Assembly (NCBI GenBank): GCA_029959195.1
Contig: CP114120.1
Location: 2,046,001-2,110,000 of the forward strand
From: Dictyophora rubrovolvata
Taxonomy: Eukaryota; Basidiomycota; Agaricomycetes; Phallales; Phallaceae
DNA: 64,000 nucleotides
Direction: 5' to 3'
Both the position numbers and the translations under genes were made by a program. Below are positions 23,947-35,853 of the stretch, in pieces. The notes beneath the pieces are model-generated. The model was not told the origin of the DNA and searched no databases. It saw nothing but the letters and a program-made list of their open reading frames with translations. The stretch's first letter is position 1. Each line of letters begins with the position of its first letter.

Positions 23947-26900
23947 ATGACCACTTCACCTGGCAACATAAAGCACACTCTATCTCCATCTCCATCTCCA
24001 TCTCCAGTTCAACCCCGAATTCCTTTGCAATATGTCAGCGCCCCAGCTCAAAGATTGTACGCTTTAAGCTTTGGAGGGCTTCTCCAGGTGCATACTTTTA
24101 AAATCCTTGAATATAACAGCTTTTCTCTCTTAGCACTGTCATTTAGGCCGTGAAGATTAGAAATTTTCTTTTGAAGTGGTGGTATCCAGAATACTGGTGG
24201 AAATATCTTTTTGGATGGCTTGTAGTTGATACTCTTTTCGTTATTGGAGTGGCAGAGTTGCGCATACCTCGTCTTGCGTTTGGTTGGAAAGCAAAACTTA
24301 CGCAAATTATCCTGTTGAGCACGATTGATATAATTCTATTTAAACAATATGATGTGAGTTCATTTTTTTTACCGGGTCCAAAGCAATGGTCTGATTGTTC
24401 CCCTAAGACCTCCATTTCCATGGCTTGGCTAAAAAGTGAGCATATACGAAATCATTTGGCGTGGACAATATTAACTACAAAACATATTTGATTTAGTGGG
24501 AACATCTGAAAGAGAAATCTCAACGCGAGAGAAAACAGTTTATATTGACGACGTCATTAACCAAGGTGGCCATCTGTTTGGCCAACATACTGTTCGACTG
24601 TCCCCCATAAGGCGAGTGAGCGTATAGGTCATACTCTTTTCTTTTGTCGACTAATGGTCGTCCGAAAAATAGTACCGGAAGGCTAAATCCATCATTAGAA
24701 AACTTCTGTTTAGAACCTCCGGACAATTTCGTGCTTGTCCCCATTGTTTTCAACAACACACAGCCAGCCCAAATAACTTATTCCATTACCGCTTTAGATA
24801 GCTCTCAAAAATCCTATATCACCCTTTCTTCGAAGGAACTCAAACAGATTGAAAAAATCCGTGCTGAAACGCAACTCGCCTTACAAAAAGTGGACCCTGT
24901 CCAGGATGATAATACCGAAGAAGATTATTATGATCTTCTGGAAGCCAAACAGCGCCCGGTTATAAATCATAGTGGCACGTCCGACCCCAAGTATTCTCTC
25001 GAGAAGACCGAAGTTTTGCAACATATCAAAATCACGAATCCTGGAACATTTCGGCTGGAGAGGGCTCTTGACCAAAATAACGCCGAAATCCGCGTTGGAA
25101 CATTCGAAGTTACTATTGTTCAATGTCCACGTGTTGAATTAGTCCCGATGGATATCAGAGATGATGGAATGCGCTGTATTGGTACCACGGAGACATTCGA
25201 CCTGAAAGTTTATGGTGTGCCACCTTTGACGTTGAAATGGCATTGGGAAGTAGCTGGAAGAAAAGAGTCTTTCCTAGTTGAGGGTATTGAAGGAGATCAT
25301 AGCGTATGTTCCTTTTATAACTTTATTGCTACCCTCATTCGATAGTTGTTTGCGTAGGTTCCCGGCCGGTTCATCGCTCAGGATCTTCACATCCCTCTCA
25401 AGATGCAACTCGATACCCTTGGAACACAAACATATACTCTGGACGCTTTGACGGATGGTGTTGGAAACTCGCTAAATCTGACACATGCTCAAGGTATTAC
25501 ACGCATACGCACTAGTCACTCAGTAGCCGTGCTTCGACGGAGTACAATGAGCTTCAGCTCATGTGGTCCTGGTAAACCCGTCAGTTTACTAATCGGAAAA
25601 GAAGCTTTTCTTTTCGTAACCGCCTCTGAATTAGATGAGGAAGACGGTCCTTGGAATGTTACAATCAAGTATACTCCTCCTGTCGACGATCGTAGATTCA
25701 AGTCATGGCAGCGGGACTTCAGCACTATTCCTGGGAAACGCGACTTGACTTTGTTGGCAAAGGCCCCTGGTGAATATAGTATCATGAAAATCCAAGGTCA
25801 ATATTGTCCTGGAGACGTCTTGAGTCCGGAAACGTGTCGCGTTGTGGAGCAACCATTGCCCACCGCAGAGATTGAATGGAGGCGCATTCATGAATGGTGA
25901 GCAATTTCTGTTCTTTTTTTTCTCTCGCTATACTCGTACTAATGATGATGCGAAAGTTCTGGAGATACTGGTGTGGCAGCTTCGCTTCTGCTTCAAGGCA
26001 AGCCACCTTTTAGAGTGTTCTATTCTACGCAGCGAAATGGAGAGCCTATCCGAGAACTTTCCCAAGTATTCCATGGTTCGCGTGGGGAGATTATTTTGCA
26101 ACCCGAACGGAGTGGTACATATACCTACACATTCTTGCGAATGAATGACGCGAATTACAATGATATAAAGCTGGACGGTCCAACAATCAATCAGGTGGTT
26201 CACCCCCTAGCTAGTGCTAGTCTCGTCAAGTCTGGTGATTTATATGGAAAGGAAGCTATGCATAGTTGCTCGGGTAGCATGGTTGATATCGATGTTGATC
26301 TTAAGGCTAGTTTTCACGCTGGCTTCACGCTAATGTCAGACATCGATGACCAATTTTCTTTTAGGGGACGCCTCCGTGGACTTTAGAAGTACAAATTCTT
26401 GGGCCAAAGGGATCTCAGAATACTCAAGTCACGAATTTGACTAAACCCAGAGAAACTCTTCGTCTCCCTATTCCTTCGGTTGTCGATGAAGAAGGTGGAG
26501 CTTTCCAAGTGGACTTAGGTAAAGCCTTTTTACCTGGATCTCTTTATTAGGAGTTGATAATTTTTTTCTTCCAGTTAGTATCACCGACTCGTATGGATGT
26601 AAAAGACAATTATCCTTGCCTGGAGTTACTGTCAACGTGAAACGTGTCAAGGTAAGACGATGTTCGTTTTTTAAGTGAAGATAGAGGCTGATAATTCGTC
26701 TAGCCTACTGTCAGGTTTTATGCCCAAGACGAAAAACGTCGAATATCTACATTACAAGGAAAGCGTGTATTGTTACCTCTCAGGCTTACTGGTGACCCGG
26801 TAAATGTTTCGAATAGTGTTATGCAGCATTTGCTAATCTAGTTATTAGCCGTGGAGGATCAAATATCAACGCAAAGATGATTTAAGCGGGGGTGTGATGA

Positions 26901-28520
26901 GTGCATCGCTGTCTCTGCCGAACGACCATCTGTCGATAACTGAGGCCGGTCTCTATGAGCTGCTTGAGGTCAAGGATGCGTATTGCACAGGATTTGTTGT
27001 TCCCGAAGAGAACACATTCCTTGTAGAATGGATACCGCGTCCTACTGTCGAGATTGCGAGCACGACCAAAGTAGTTTATATCCCTGAGAACCGAACGTAT
27101 ATTCGTCCTGCCGTGGTGAGTATCTTTTTTATGATACGATGATTTCATAGACTACGAACTGACAGATGGATCTTAGTGTGAAGGCACTGATGACTATGCT
27201 GATATTACCTTCGATGGTACACTTGATCTACCTTTTTTTTTCTCTGGTGATCTTTTAACGCGTTTGACAGGTACTCCGCCCTTCCAGTTGAACTACAACG
27301 TCGCTCGAGAAGTTGATAATGGTGTTATAAGGCTGGTCGATCAGCCAACGTTCAGTAGTATTCAATATTCTGGAAGATTCCAACTACAAACATCTAAGGC
27401 AGGAAGAGTGTATTATGAAGTTCAAGCTGTAGGGGATGCGTCGTATCCAATCCAGAAGCACTCCAGTGTTATCCCTAACGGCCAGCGGTTACACTTCGAG
27501 CAGCAGATTTTCCCAAGGCCTTCAGCATACTTCAAGAAATCTAGTCGAATGTCGTTTTGTCTGAATGATCCGTTGGTTCAGCGAGAAGACCAGGTCAATG
27601 CGATTATCGCACTTGAAGGAACACCACCGTTCAAGCTTGAGCTATCTATCAAGGATCTCGCGTCCAGTGAGATTTACAGAGAGACTTTCGAGACTTTCTC
27701 TCACGAATGGATGTTACATGTTCCTGAATATGTTTTTCATACCGTCGGCCCACATTTGGTAGCGATTGAATCGGTTATAGATGATTCGTTATGCCCACAG
27801 TCAGATGTCAATGCTGAGAAGAGGACGATGTGGATTGATGTCGCAGAGACTGCGGTCATCGTTCCGTTCGAAATGAAGGAAGATTATTGCGTTGGAGAAC
27901 CGCTTCAGTTCCAACTCGAAGGTAGTCCTCCTTGGAGAGTCCAGTAAGTGTCATTTTTACTTAACATTTTTATTGAAGGGTGCCGTTTTAACAAAAACAA
28001 AGATATGCCTTCGATGGAAGGATTACGACTGTTCAAACTCTGTCTTCCCCTTTCAGGCGTGTAGCGGATCGCCCTGGTGTTTTCTCTATCATTTCCATCG
28101 CACATGAACATGATTTATGTCAAAATACCGTCATCGGAATGGACTTTAAGATACACAGTATTCCATCTGCCAAAGTTTCGCATGGGAAGAGGGTCATTCA
28201 AGATATCAGAGAAGGTACGTAAAATATTCGTTCGTATGCAGCATCATTCGATAACCGATTCCCGTGTTGCAGGTGAACAAGCAGAGATCAATTTTGAACT
28301 TGTCGGAGAGCCACCGTTTACTTTTACTTATCAAAGGACGGAATTGGCAAGGGGACAGAGGAAACCTAAAGTTCTTGAAACGCATACCGTGTCGGGAGTA
28401 ACGATGAGAAATTACTCTATCTATTCAGCGGCTGAAGGAACGTGGACTGTTTCGTTTATTCAAGACAAGTATTGCAGATATCCACCAATGCAAGTGGACA
28501 AAGCCATTGAAGATGCTTAA
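23947..28520 (+). CDS. POM152: Nucleoporin POM152 (pore membrane protein)
   Basis: Transmembrane ring component of the nuclear pore. The N-terminus has MTTSPGNIKHTLSPSPSPSP (from a TCTCCA repeat at about 23982-24006), then RIPLQYVSAPAQRLYALSFG, VKIRNFLLKWWYPEYWWKY and two or three membrane spans (GWLVVDTLFVIGVAEL, TQIILLSTIDIILF). After the family's HLFGQHTVRLSPIS and LNPSLENFCLEPPDN comes a long lumenal part of repeated Ig-like units, each with a Cys and a phrase of the type G.PPFTFTY or GTPPFKLELS. It ends QVDKAIEDA at 28520. There are at least 15 introns; the one at 24612-24672 has a GC donor. An ATG at 23821 is in the same frame and could be the start. Length, about 1,250 residues, fits the family. 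Confidence 0.93.
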
Positions 28521-29433
28521 CGGCCAAACCACGCACGCCACATCGCTGCATCAGCCTATGAATCCTCGGAGGTTTCATCAGAGCGTAAGGATGAATCCCA
28601 CATATTCTTTCTAATTCGGAAGGGTCATATCCTATAACGCCTTTTTCTTTGCATGAAAACTATTTACATACAATGTACTGATACAAATCAACAAATTTTG
28701 CATTGCTTCCGCATATGTATTACACGCACGGGCGCCAATAAGCCTTGATCAGGCGCCCAGAGATTAGATTGCATGGAGCGTGGCTGATCGCTGATTGATG
28801 ATAATCTCGTTTCTTCGACAACCCGAAGCTCCAGGAAGCTCCTCAGTCTCCTGACACTACACATCGAAATCGAACAAGCTTGCCGATGCTCCAACTAATA
28901 ACCTGACAAACTGGCGCACATCTCTATTAATACACAACATTCTCATATATGGAACACCACCGGTGGTTTCAAAACCTTCCTCCATGCTTCCTTGTGTCAA
29001 AGAAGTTCACCGGTAACTTAGCATGGTCAATTTCCGGCACACTTTTCTCCTGATCTTGAGGTTGAAATTTGTGGTGCGAATAATAAAAATGTCAAAGTGG
29101 CGCATGCACGTGAACCCTGCGACGGCACTACTACTTGAATGCAGCACGCCTGCGAAAAAAAACACACTTTCCATCACTGATGATTGAAATCGAGGCCCTT
29201 GTGATTCTTTTTTCGCTATTAAATTACGAATGACTCCGAACGTTGTATTCAAAAAAAACTCTATGGTGTTTCCAGTTCTCGTGACAATCGGAAGGGAGAG
29301 ACCGAAGCGTCTATTTATAGCTCATTAACTCATGGATAATTGTTTACAGGAAAAGCAAAAAACGCAAACCGTCTCAGCTTTGAATGGGGGACATATATAA
29401 TGCCGACTCAATTTAATATTCACTTCATTTCTC
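28521..29433. other. Intergenic region upstream of the glucanase
   Basis: 913 bp with no gene recognised. A TATATAATG string lies at about 29394-29402, some 35-40 bp before the glucanase ATG and so probably in its core promoter. Confidence 0.5.
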
Positions 29434-31302
29434 ATGTTTTCCTCTTTCCTCTTCGTCCTGGGCCTTGCGGCGGTTGCCGTGTCATCATCGTCTGTAAGGA
29501 CATAATGTTTTTCGTTTACTTGTAGATCGCGACATTTTGGTTGAAACGCTCTACATAGGACGCACCGACATTTTATCGTCGTGATAATCCCATTTCCCCC
29601 GGCTTTCCTTATGGTTCACAGACAGTTCGCGGGATGAACTTGGGAGGCTGGCTCGTTCTCGAGGTAAAATGATGGCTCTCGTCACTTTTTCCTCTGTTTA
29701 TCCCTTTTTTAGCCCTGGATTACGCCTAGTATATTTGACAATACAGGCGACTCTCGCGTCGTTGATGAATATACCTTTGGACAGTTCGTCAATCGCAACA
29801 CCGCTGCGTCCGTTCTGCAAAACCACTGGAACACATGGATAACAGAGTCTGGTACGCGAAATTTTTTATTTTATGCGTTGAGATACATTGATGTTCAACG
29901 GATCTCCGTCGGAAAGATTTTGCTGCTATAGCTGCTGCTGGGTGAATCCCAATCCTGCCTTTGTTTTGCCTGATCTTCCAAAACCCATTCGCTTCATTGC
30001 AGACTGAATCACGTTCGCTTACCCATCGGATATTGGGCCTTCGATGTCAGTGGTGGTGAACCATATCACCAAGGTCAACTTCCCTATCTTGCCAAAGCTG
30101 TTACTTGGGCTGGCAACAACGGATTAAGGTTGATCATCGACCTCCGTAGGCTTTTCTTTTTTTGCAATAATGAGATACTCGCGATGCTTACATTGTCTAA
30201 AGATGGTGCTCCTGGAAGTCAAAATGGATTCGATAACTCTGGGCAAAGATTATCTTTTCCTAGGTGGCAATCAAATCAGACGAACGTTCAGCGTACAGAT
30301 GCTATAATAAAGAGACTGGGTAAGTTTCTATAGCTCTTCGTTTCTTCTTACTAGTAAGTAACATTTATATTTCAGCAAGCATGTTCTATACCCAAACAAA
30401 TGTGGTCAGCGTGATTGCCCCTCTGAATGAGTAAAGAAATTTCCTTCTCAGTAATCTCTAAATATCCTAACTTCGTGTGTAGGCCTGCCGGATTCGACAG
30501 CGGAGTTTTGCCCGTGACCGAACAATTCTGGAAAGATTCTTATGGAAATATCCGTTTTCCTATCCAAGGTTCATCTCAAGAATCTAACCTGGTTGAGCTC
30601 ATTCACGACGCATTCCAGCCCCTTAGTTCATGGAACGGTTTTGAAGCCGCACCGAGCTTTCAAGGGGTTATGCTAGATACCCATATATACCAAATGTTTT
30701 CGAATCAAGAAGTGGCTCAGACACAGGCCCAGCACATTGCGGTATGTACCTTGCTTTGGGGATTTTTTTTTCCCGAAGTTTTTTTTTGTTTGACGTGTTA
30801 TTATCAGAGTGCTTGTGGTCAAGCATCGAATTTGGAGTCCCTGACTACGCTTTGGAAAGTGGTTGGTGAATGGACGATTGCTAGTACCGATTGTGCGACA
30901 TACCTCAACGGAAGAGGCATAGGATCGCGCTATGCCGGTACATTTTCTGGATCCCCTGGAGTAGGTAGCTGTAATGGTCTTACAGGTTCTGGGAGCACGT
31001 TCAGTACGAGCTACAAAACCTTTTTGAGACAGTTTTACGAAGCACAAGTAGGTATCTTTTTGTGTTGCAGGTCCGACGGTTGATAATGTACATTGTTAGA
31101 TTGATGCGTACGAATCAGGAGGGCAAGGATGGGTTTATTGGTATGTACATAATACTCCAACGCAACTTGGTTTCGTGCTAAACCGGAATCTAGGACTTGG
31201 AAAGCTGAGAATGCGGATGATTGGTCTTATCAAGCTGGTCTCGCTGGCGGATGGATACCTCAGAACCCTAGTGATAGAAAATATCCGAACATATGCTCAT
31301 AA
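29434..31302 (+). CDS. Secreted GH5 exo-beta-1,3-glucanase
   Basis: Releases glucose from beta-1,3-glucan during wall remodelling. A signal peptide MFSSFLFVLGLAAVAVSSSS starts at 29434, followed by [45 protein letters not shown] and [20 protein letters not shown]. The acid/base Glu is in VIAPLNEPAGFD and the nucleophile Glu in KVVGEWTIASTDC; ESGGQGWVYWTWKAENADDW and WIPQNPSDRKYPNICS close the barrel. These motifs are those of GH5 subfamily 9 (yeast Exg1 type). Around nine short introns interrupt it, one splitting the His codon of DLHGAPG at about 30146. Length, about 415 residues, fits the family. No defect seen. Confidence 0.93.
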
Positions 31303-31351
31303 ACAAACGTCTTCTTCATGGAAAAGACATTGGAAATGACCTCACGGCCTC

Positions 31352-31802
31352 ATACCTATTCAAATACCTTCATTGTTTAGCTCTTTTTCTTGTTCACAGC
31401 TCATTTTGTTGAGTACACATACATATATCACTTGGATGTCTGGCCTGAATCTGGTTGTAAGATAAAAAGTGAGATTGCATTATTTCCTATTGCTGCCAGA
31501 TGAAAGCTACGTTACATATTTGGTTTACACGATAAACTCAAAGTGAATCTTTCTACATACAGTATCAGCTGTGCGTTTTTAATTCGCTGTTAATAAGGAT
31601 CATCAGAAGGCTCAAGAAAAAGGTTAGACTATATGCGGATCTGCGGTCGATAGGGATGTGCTTCGGCACGCCGGTGTCATCATCTGACAATGTTGTGTAA
31701 AACTAGTTTTATCAAGGAAGAAAAATAGCCTACGGCTAGTGCGGCATCATCAACAACTACCTCGTGATTTCCAGCTTTTATTAGTCCGCCTGTGATATGT
31801 TC
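31352..31802 (-). pseudogene. Decayed partial copy of the neighbouring oxygenase 3' end
   Basis: Closely matches 32837-33455 in the same orientation, i.e. the last part and 3' flank of the 2OG oxygenase gene. Shared strings include TGCTGCCAGATGAAAGCTAC, GGTTTACACGATA, GCGGTCGATAGGGATGTG (GATGGGG in the other copy) and CAACTACCTCGTGAT. About 165 bp corresponding to 33107-33273 (the exon with FYHLSSDYDLVPIP) are missing, with only a short AG match at the joint. The remainder cannot encode an oxygenase. The copy begins about 50 bp after the glucanase stop and ends 12 bp before the stop of the next decayed gene. Confidence 0.8.
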
Positions 31803-31813
31803 GGGAAACAGTG

Positions 31814-32682
31814 TCAGATCCCAATAATTGCTTTAAAGGCTTCATAATACTTCAGAATTCGCTCCCTGTTATCTAGCGGTTTCATCCCCTCATCCCAGCG
31901 GCGATTTGGGCGGACCACTTCAGGAATATGACCATCAACGACAGTCAGTTCAGGAGGGTACTCTCAGTAGCAGACAGCGTTCACAAGCTGGGCAGTGACT
32001 GGTACTTTGTAGAAGGTCGGCATAGCTTCCTGTCACGACAATTCCAGGAATGACCTACGCGAGAACTTAAATGTACTAAAAATGCGAAGGTGAAAGAACA
32101 TACAACATACCGCCGCTTCAAGCTCAGGCAGTCCAGCGTCTAGTCGCCGACGATTATTCCAACGAAATACCGCGATAACCTCAGCAACTAACTGAGCCTC
32201 CGCGTTGATTTGCGTATGCAGACCATCTCCAAAGCCCTTGTTTTCTTGAACAACCAACATGATGTTGTAATTAGAGCAATTCCACAAGCAAACGCTTGTC
32301 GCAGCGCGTCGCCATTCGTGACACACAAAAAGCGGAATGTCCTTCCGAGTGCGGGCAATCCGGTGGCCATTGGTGTAGCGGAGCGCCCGAAAGAGACTGA
32401 CCACGCATCAAAAGCGGGAACCATAGCGAGGTCGTAAAGGTTGACGTTGAGGAGCTCCTGGTTGGCATCTACTACCATATCCGCTGCGTCTTGTATGTTT
32501 AGAATTTCGGGATGTGCTTGAGAGTGCGGAAGATGTTGCGTGTCAGAGAAGACGTTGGCTTTCTCGTAAGACAGACTAATGTTGTAAGCATCCAAATCTC
32601 TAACGGTCCAGTCGCTGGCAGATTTGGCGGAACGGATTATGACAGAACCTGCATCGGCAATTAAATTGACAGTACTCAGCAA
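31814..32682 (-). pseudogene. Decayed gene of an uncharacterised basidiomycete family
   Basis: Minus-strand pieces read, in order, DLDAYNISLSYEKANVF, AHPEILNIQDAADMV, RYTNGHRIARTRKDIPLFVC, CSNYNIMLVVQENK, AQLVAEVIAVFRWNNRRRL, PGIVVTG, TFYKVPVTAQLVNAV, HIPEVVRPNRRW and EGMKPLDNRERILKYYEAFK. From memory these match a common hypothetical protein of Agaricomycetes that has no assigned function (RTRKDIPLF and EGMKPLDNR being its landmarks). The pieces lie in different frames: one shift near 32390, another near 31990, and a TGA after NAVCY near 31960. At least three lesions mean it is a pseudogene. One intron (about 32050-32110) is still readable. It sits exactly between the two copies of the oxygenase 3' region. 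Confidence 0.65.
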
Positions 32683-32836
32683 CTGGCAACTGAGCCTCCC
32701 GCCGTAAAAATGCCTCCGCTGCTCTCGGCCACCTTAAGTAGTTCCGGTGACTAACGAGCTTTCAGCGCTCTACCGTCACGTATAATTCGCTTCCATGTGC
32801 TATTGATTTGTATTGGTTTTCGAAAATAAATCCATA

Positions 32837-33455
32837 ATACCTACTCAAATACCTTCATTGTTTCTTTTTCCCTTGTTCGCATTTTTGAGCATACATACTA
32901 CATAAACATATTACTTGGGCGTCTTGCCTGAATCTGGTTTTGAGATGAAAAGTAAGATTCATATCTCCTATTGCTGCCAGATGAAAGCTACGCTACAAAT
33001 TTTGGTTTACACGATATACTCAAAGTGTATCTTTACATAGTATCACGCCATTAAAGCTATGTGTTTTAATTCGCTGTTAATACAAGGGTCATCATAAGGC
33101 TCAAGACTTCATAATTGGCATTAACGCACTTCTGAACTTGTTGTCCAACTTTGATAGGTTCATAGATAATCTGCTCTTCGCCGACGTCCAACTGTCCGCG
33201 ATCGTATTGTGCCGCAGCCGTTGTTAGACTCGGTATCGGGACAAGGTCGTAATCCGAGGAAAGGTGATAGAAAAAGGTAGACGATATGCGAATCTGCGGT
33301 CGATGGGGATGTGCCTCGGCACGACGTGTCATCGCCTGACAATGTTGTGTGAAACTAGCTTTATCAGACAAAAAAAAATAGCCTACGGTTAGTGTGGCAT
33401 CATTAACAACTACCTCGTGATATCCAGCTTTTATTAGACCACCTGTGATATGTTC
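32837..33455 (-). repeat. Intact member of the 3' oxygenase duplication
   Basis: Parent or sister copy of 31352-31802, in direct orientation about 1.5 kb apart. It includes the terminal exons and 3' flank of the 2OG oxygenase gene. Homology starts at CCTACTCAAATACCTTCATT on the left and ends at GATATGTTCG on the right. Confidence 0.75.
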
Positions 33456-34495
33456 GAGTTGTTTGCCAGCCTAAAGCAAAGCAAAGCAAAGCATTGGTGC
33501 TAGTGTCAGAGTGTCGGAATAGCTGATTAAATCTGATTGCGTGGACGAACTTGTACAAGAAGAAAGTTTCCTTCCTTGGGAAAGATCACTGGAATTCGTT
33601 TGCCAGTGTTTCGTGCCCATATGTTCAAACCGGGGTATCTTGACCGTCCATGTATAGTCAGAAAGTTGAGGTCCGTATGGAAGCCAGCTAGAATAGTGTC
33701 TTTTTTTCCGTATTTGTTCAAGTCTGAAGCTGTCGGCGCAAGCAAATGAGGACTAATACATCGGATGGGGGTCTACGGTTAGGCGAGATAAAATAATAAG
33801 CGAGATATAAAAAAAACACATGCCCATATTTCGCGGCGTCGGTAAAGACGTTTTGCTCTAAGCCAAGACCAAGAGCGGTCATCTGTGCAAGATCGCTAAC
33901 AGCCTGTTTCATCGTACTGCCCCATTTTGTTAAAACGGACTCCCAGCGATCTTTGAATGCTTTTGGTGTAATATTGGAAGCATTTATAGCGGGAAATTTT
34001 GTCTCGTAAGGGGGCGGGGTGGTCATTCTCCAGAAAAAACGGGATTTTGGGTCGGGATTGTGCCCCGATATGTCTAGTGGTCGCTCTGAAGGGTCGAGTT
34101 GACTGATGACGCGAAGACAGGGCTCGTGTACAGCACATTTGGGTTTTTCTGTGTTGTCCAAGGTCGCGCCGACTTGGTAGTGATACTCCGGTCGTGTGTC
34201 TTGTTCCAGCAGCTCACGAGGCTGGGCAAAATAGTCTTCGAGAAGGTCAAGAAAAGTGGAATTGTCTTGTTCATTGACGCGTGAATCATGTAGAATCAAT
34301 GCGCCATATTTGATCAATGCATCAGCGGCCTGCAATAATAATAATAATAATAATAAGTTGCCGACAAGCTTAGAGCATATGAGTCGTAGATGTTGCCTGA
34401 ATCACCTTTTTACACTCAAGGCTGCGAAGTTGTGTGTCGTGAGAAGACAGAAATACGTCGAGATTGACGATTGGAAGAGTCGCAATAGAAGACAT
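33066..34495 (-). CDS. 2-oxoglutarate/Fe(II) oxygenase family protein (isopenicillin N synthase-like)
   Basis: Starts MSSIATLPIVNLDVFLSS at 34495; exon 1 ends LRSLECKK, and after an intron follows AADALIKYGALILHDSRVN, LDLLEDYF, and a domain with the iron ligands H and D in GFHTDLNFLTIHGRSRYPGL, the third ligand in GKQLEHITGGLIKAGYHEVV, then RPQIRISSTFFYHLSSDYDL and the end at 33066. The H-x-D...H triad and fold order fit the clavaminate/isopenicillin N synthase superfamily; related fungal proteins act in secondary metabolism, but no substrate can be named. Intron 1 ends in a (TTA)n tract used as its polypyrimidine region. Its 3' third is duplicated at 31352-31802. No lesion seen in this copy. 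Confidence 0.82.
34334..34356 (+). repeat. (AAT)n microsatellite at a splice acceptor
   Basis: About seven AAT units. On the minus strand this is a (TTA/ATT)n tract ending directly in GCAG, the acceptor of intron 1 of the 2OG oxygenase gene. Confidence 0.9.
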
Positions 34496-34860
34496 AAGGT
34501 CAAGGACGGACTCAGTGGCGCTGTGGACTTGCTCGCCGTACAACCTGAGGCTTGTAGTACTTGGACTTACAAATAATAAATACGGGTCATTGACAACCCT
34601 GATGACTTTGTTCTTTACTCGAATCTGGACGAGCGTAATACAATTATAAACAACAATCTAAAAGGCACATGGCTACGCTACTAATTCTGAGCTGAACAAA
34701 GGACAAAGAGTGCATTACAACTCAATGCCAGTGCATCCGGCATCTTTGTCGGCGATCCCCGGCACTACACGCTAACCCTGCCAGCCTCACCTACGCCAGC
34801 CACACTTCTTTTGTCCACTTCTTTTATTGCGCATTTCGTGTAGAAACATTTTTATTGAAG
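34496..34860. promoter_or_regulatory. Divergent promoter region of oxygenase and UBC12
   Basis: 365 bp between the two start codons. No TATA box or other clear site is evident. Confidence 0.4.
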
Positions 34861-35705
34861 ATGATCAAGGTAAAGCCCATCATAATTAATTCTCTCGCCC
34901 TACACAGTACATGGCACATTCAACTCATGGCACGCAGATATGGAGCATGAAGAAGAATTCAGACGATGCTGCAACGAAGAAGAAGCCGAAGACCAGTGCT
35001 GCTCAGATTCGAGTTCAGAAAGGTTCGTTAGATGTAGTTTTAATAGTTTAATACCTGTTTAATGCCTGTTTCAGACTTGACAGAGCTCGATCTACCGGGA
35101 ACCATGAAGCTTGAACATCCCGACTCTGATAACCTGCTCAACTTTTTCCTTATTATTACACCTGATGAAGGTCTGTGGTACTTTTCTACCACCTACAGCT
35201 CATTGACTGCAGTTGTTATCCAGGAATGTACAAGGGTGGCGAATTTCGATTTTCCTTTGTGATCAATACCAACTATCCACACGAGCCACCTAAAGTCAAA
35301 TGTCTTCCTAAAGCATGTCTCTCTTTCTCTCTTTCTTTGAAGCCTTTCTCAGAGTCCTGATGTTTTATCAAGATATACCACCCTAATGTTGATCTAGAGG
35401 GCAACGTCTGCTTGAACATTCTCAGAGAAGATTGGAAACCGGTGCTTAATTTAAACTCTGTAATGGTCGGGTTGCAATATCTATTTCTTGAACCAAACGC
35501 GGACGATCCACTTAACAAAGGTTCAGTCTTGTTTTTCCATCGATTTTTAGACGCTGCTTATTGATGCATGAGTCATGGTGTTTTTTCAGAGGCTGCGGAA
35601 GATCTGCGGCGGAATCGAGATACATTCATGTCCAATGTACGAAGCTCGATGCGGGGGGGTATTGTGAAAGGCGTAGAATATGACACTGTACAAGTCCGAC
35701 GATAG
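34861..35705 (+). CDS. UBC12: NEDD8-conjugating enzyme UBC12 (E2)
   Basis: Carries NEDD8 (Rub1) from its E1 to cullins, activating SCF ligases. A 9-nt first exon encodes MIK (34861-34869); the next gives [18 protein letters not shown], completing the N-terminal MIK..S.K docking peptide typical of UBC12. Then come [76 protein letters not shown] with the HPN motif and catalytic Cys, [20 protein letters not shown] and the end at 35705. The second exon can begin at the ATATGGAGC acceptor near 34949, which fits the family better than the upstream ACAG. It converges on the hydroxyisourate hydrolase gene, 148 bp apart. Confidence 0.94.
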
Positions 35706-35853
35706 GTCAAATTTAATAATAAGGGGTCGCAGGATATATCACAAATGCACCGTGTAGAGTGAACTCTGTCCGAGTCAAGTCCAAGTATTTGTGTACATTC
35801 ATCGTCTACATATTCAGAAGTCCATCAAGTTAGGTCCGTCAGCCGGTCACGGC

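Noticed and set aside
23982-24008. TCTCCA tandem repeat as a possible separate repeat element
   Set aside because: It is in frame within POM152 and encodes the Ser-Pro run; an expanded codon repeat.
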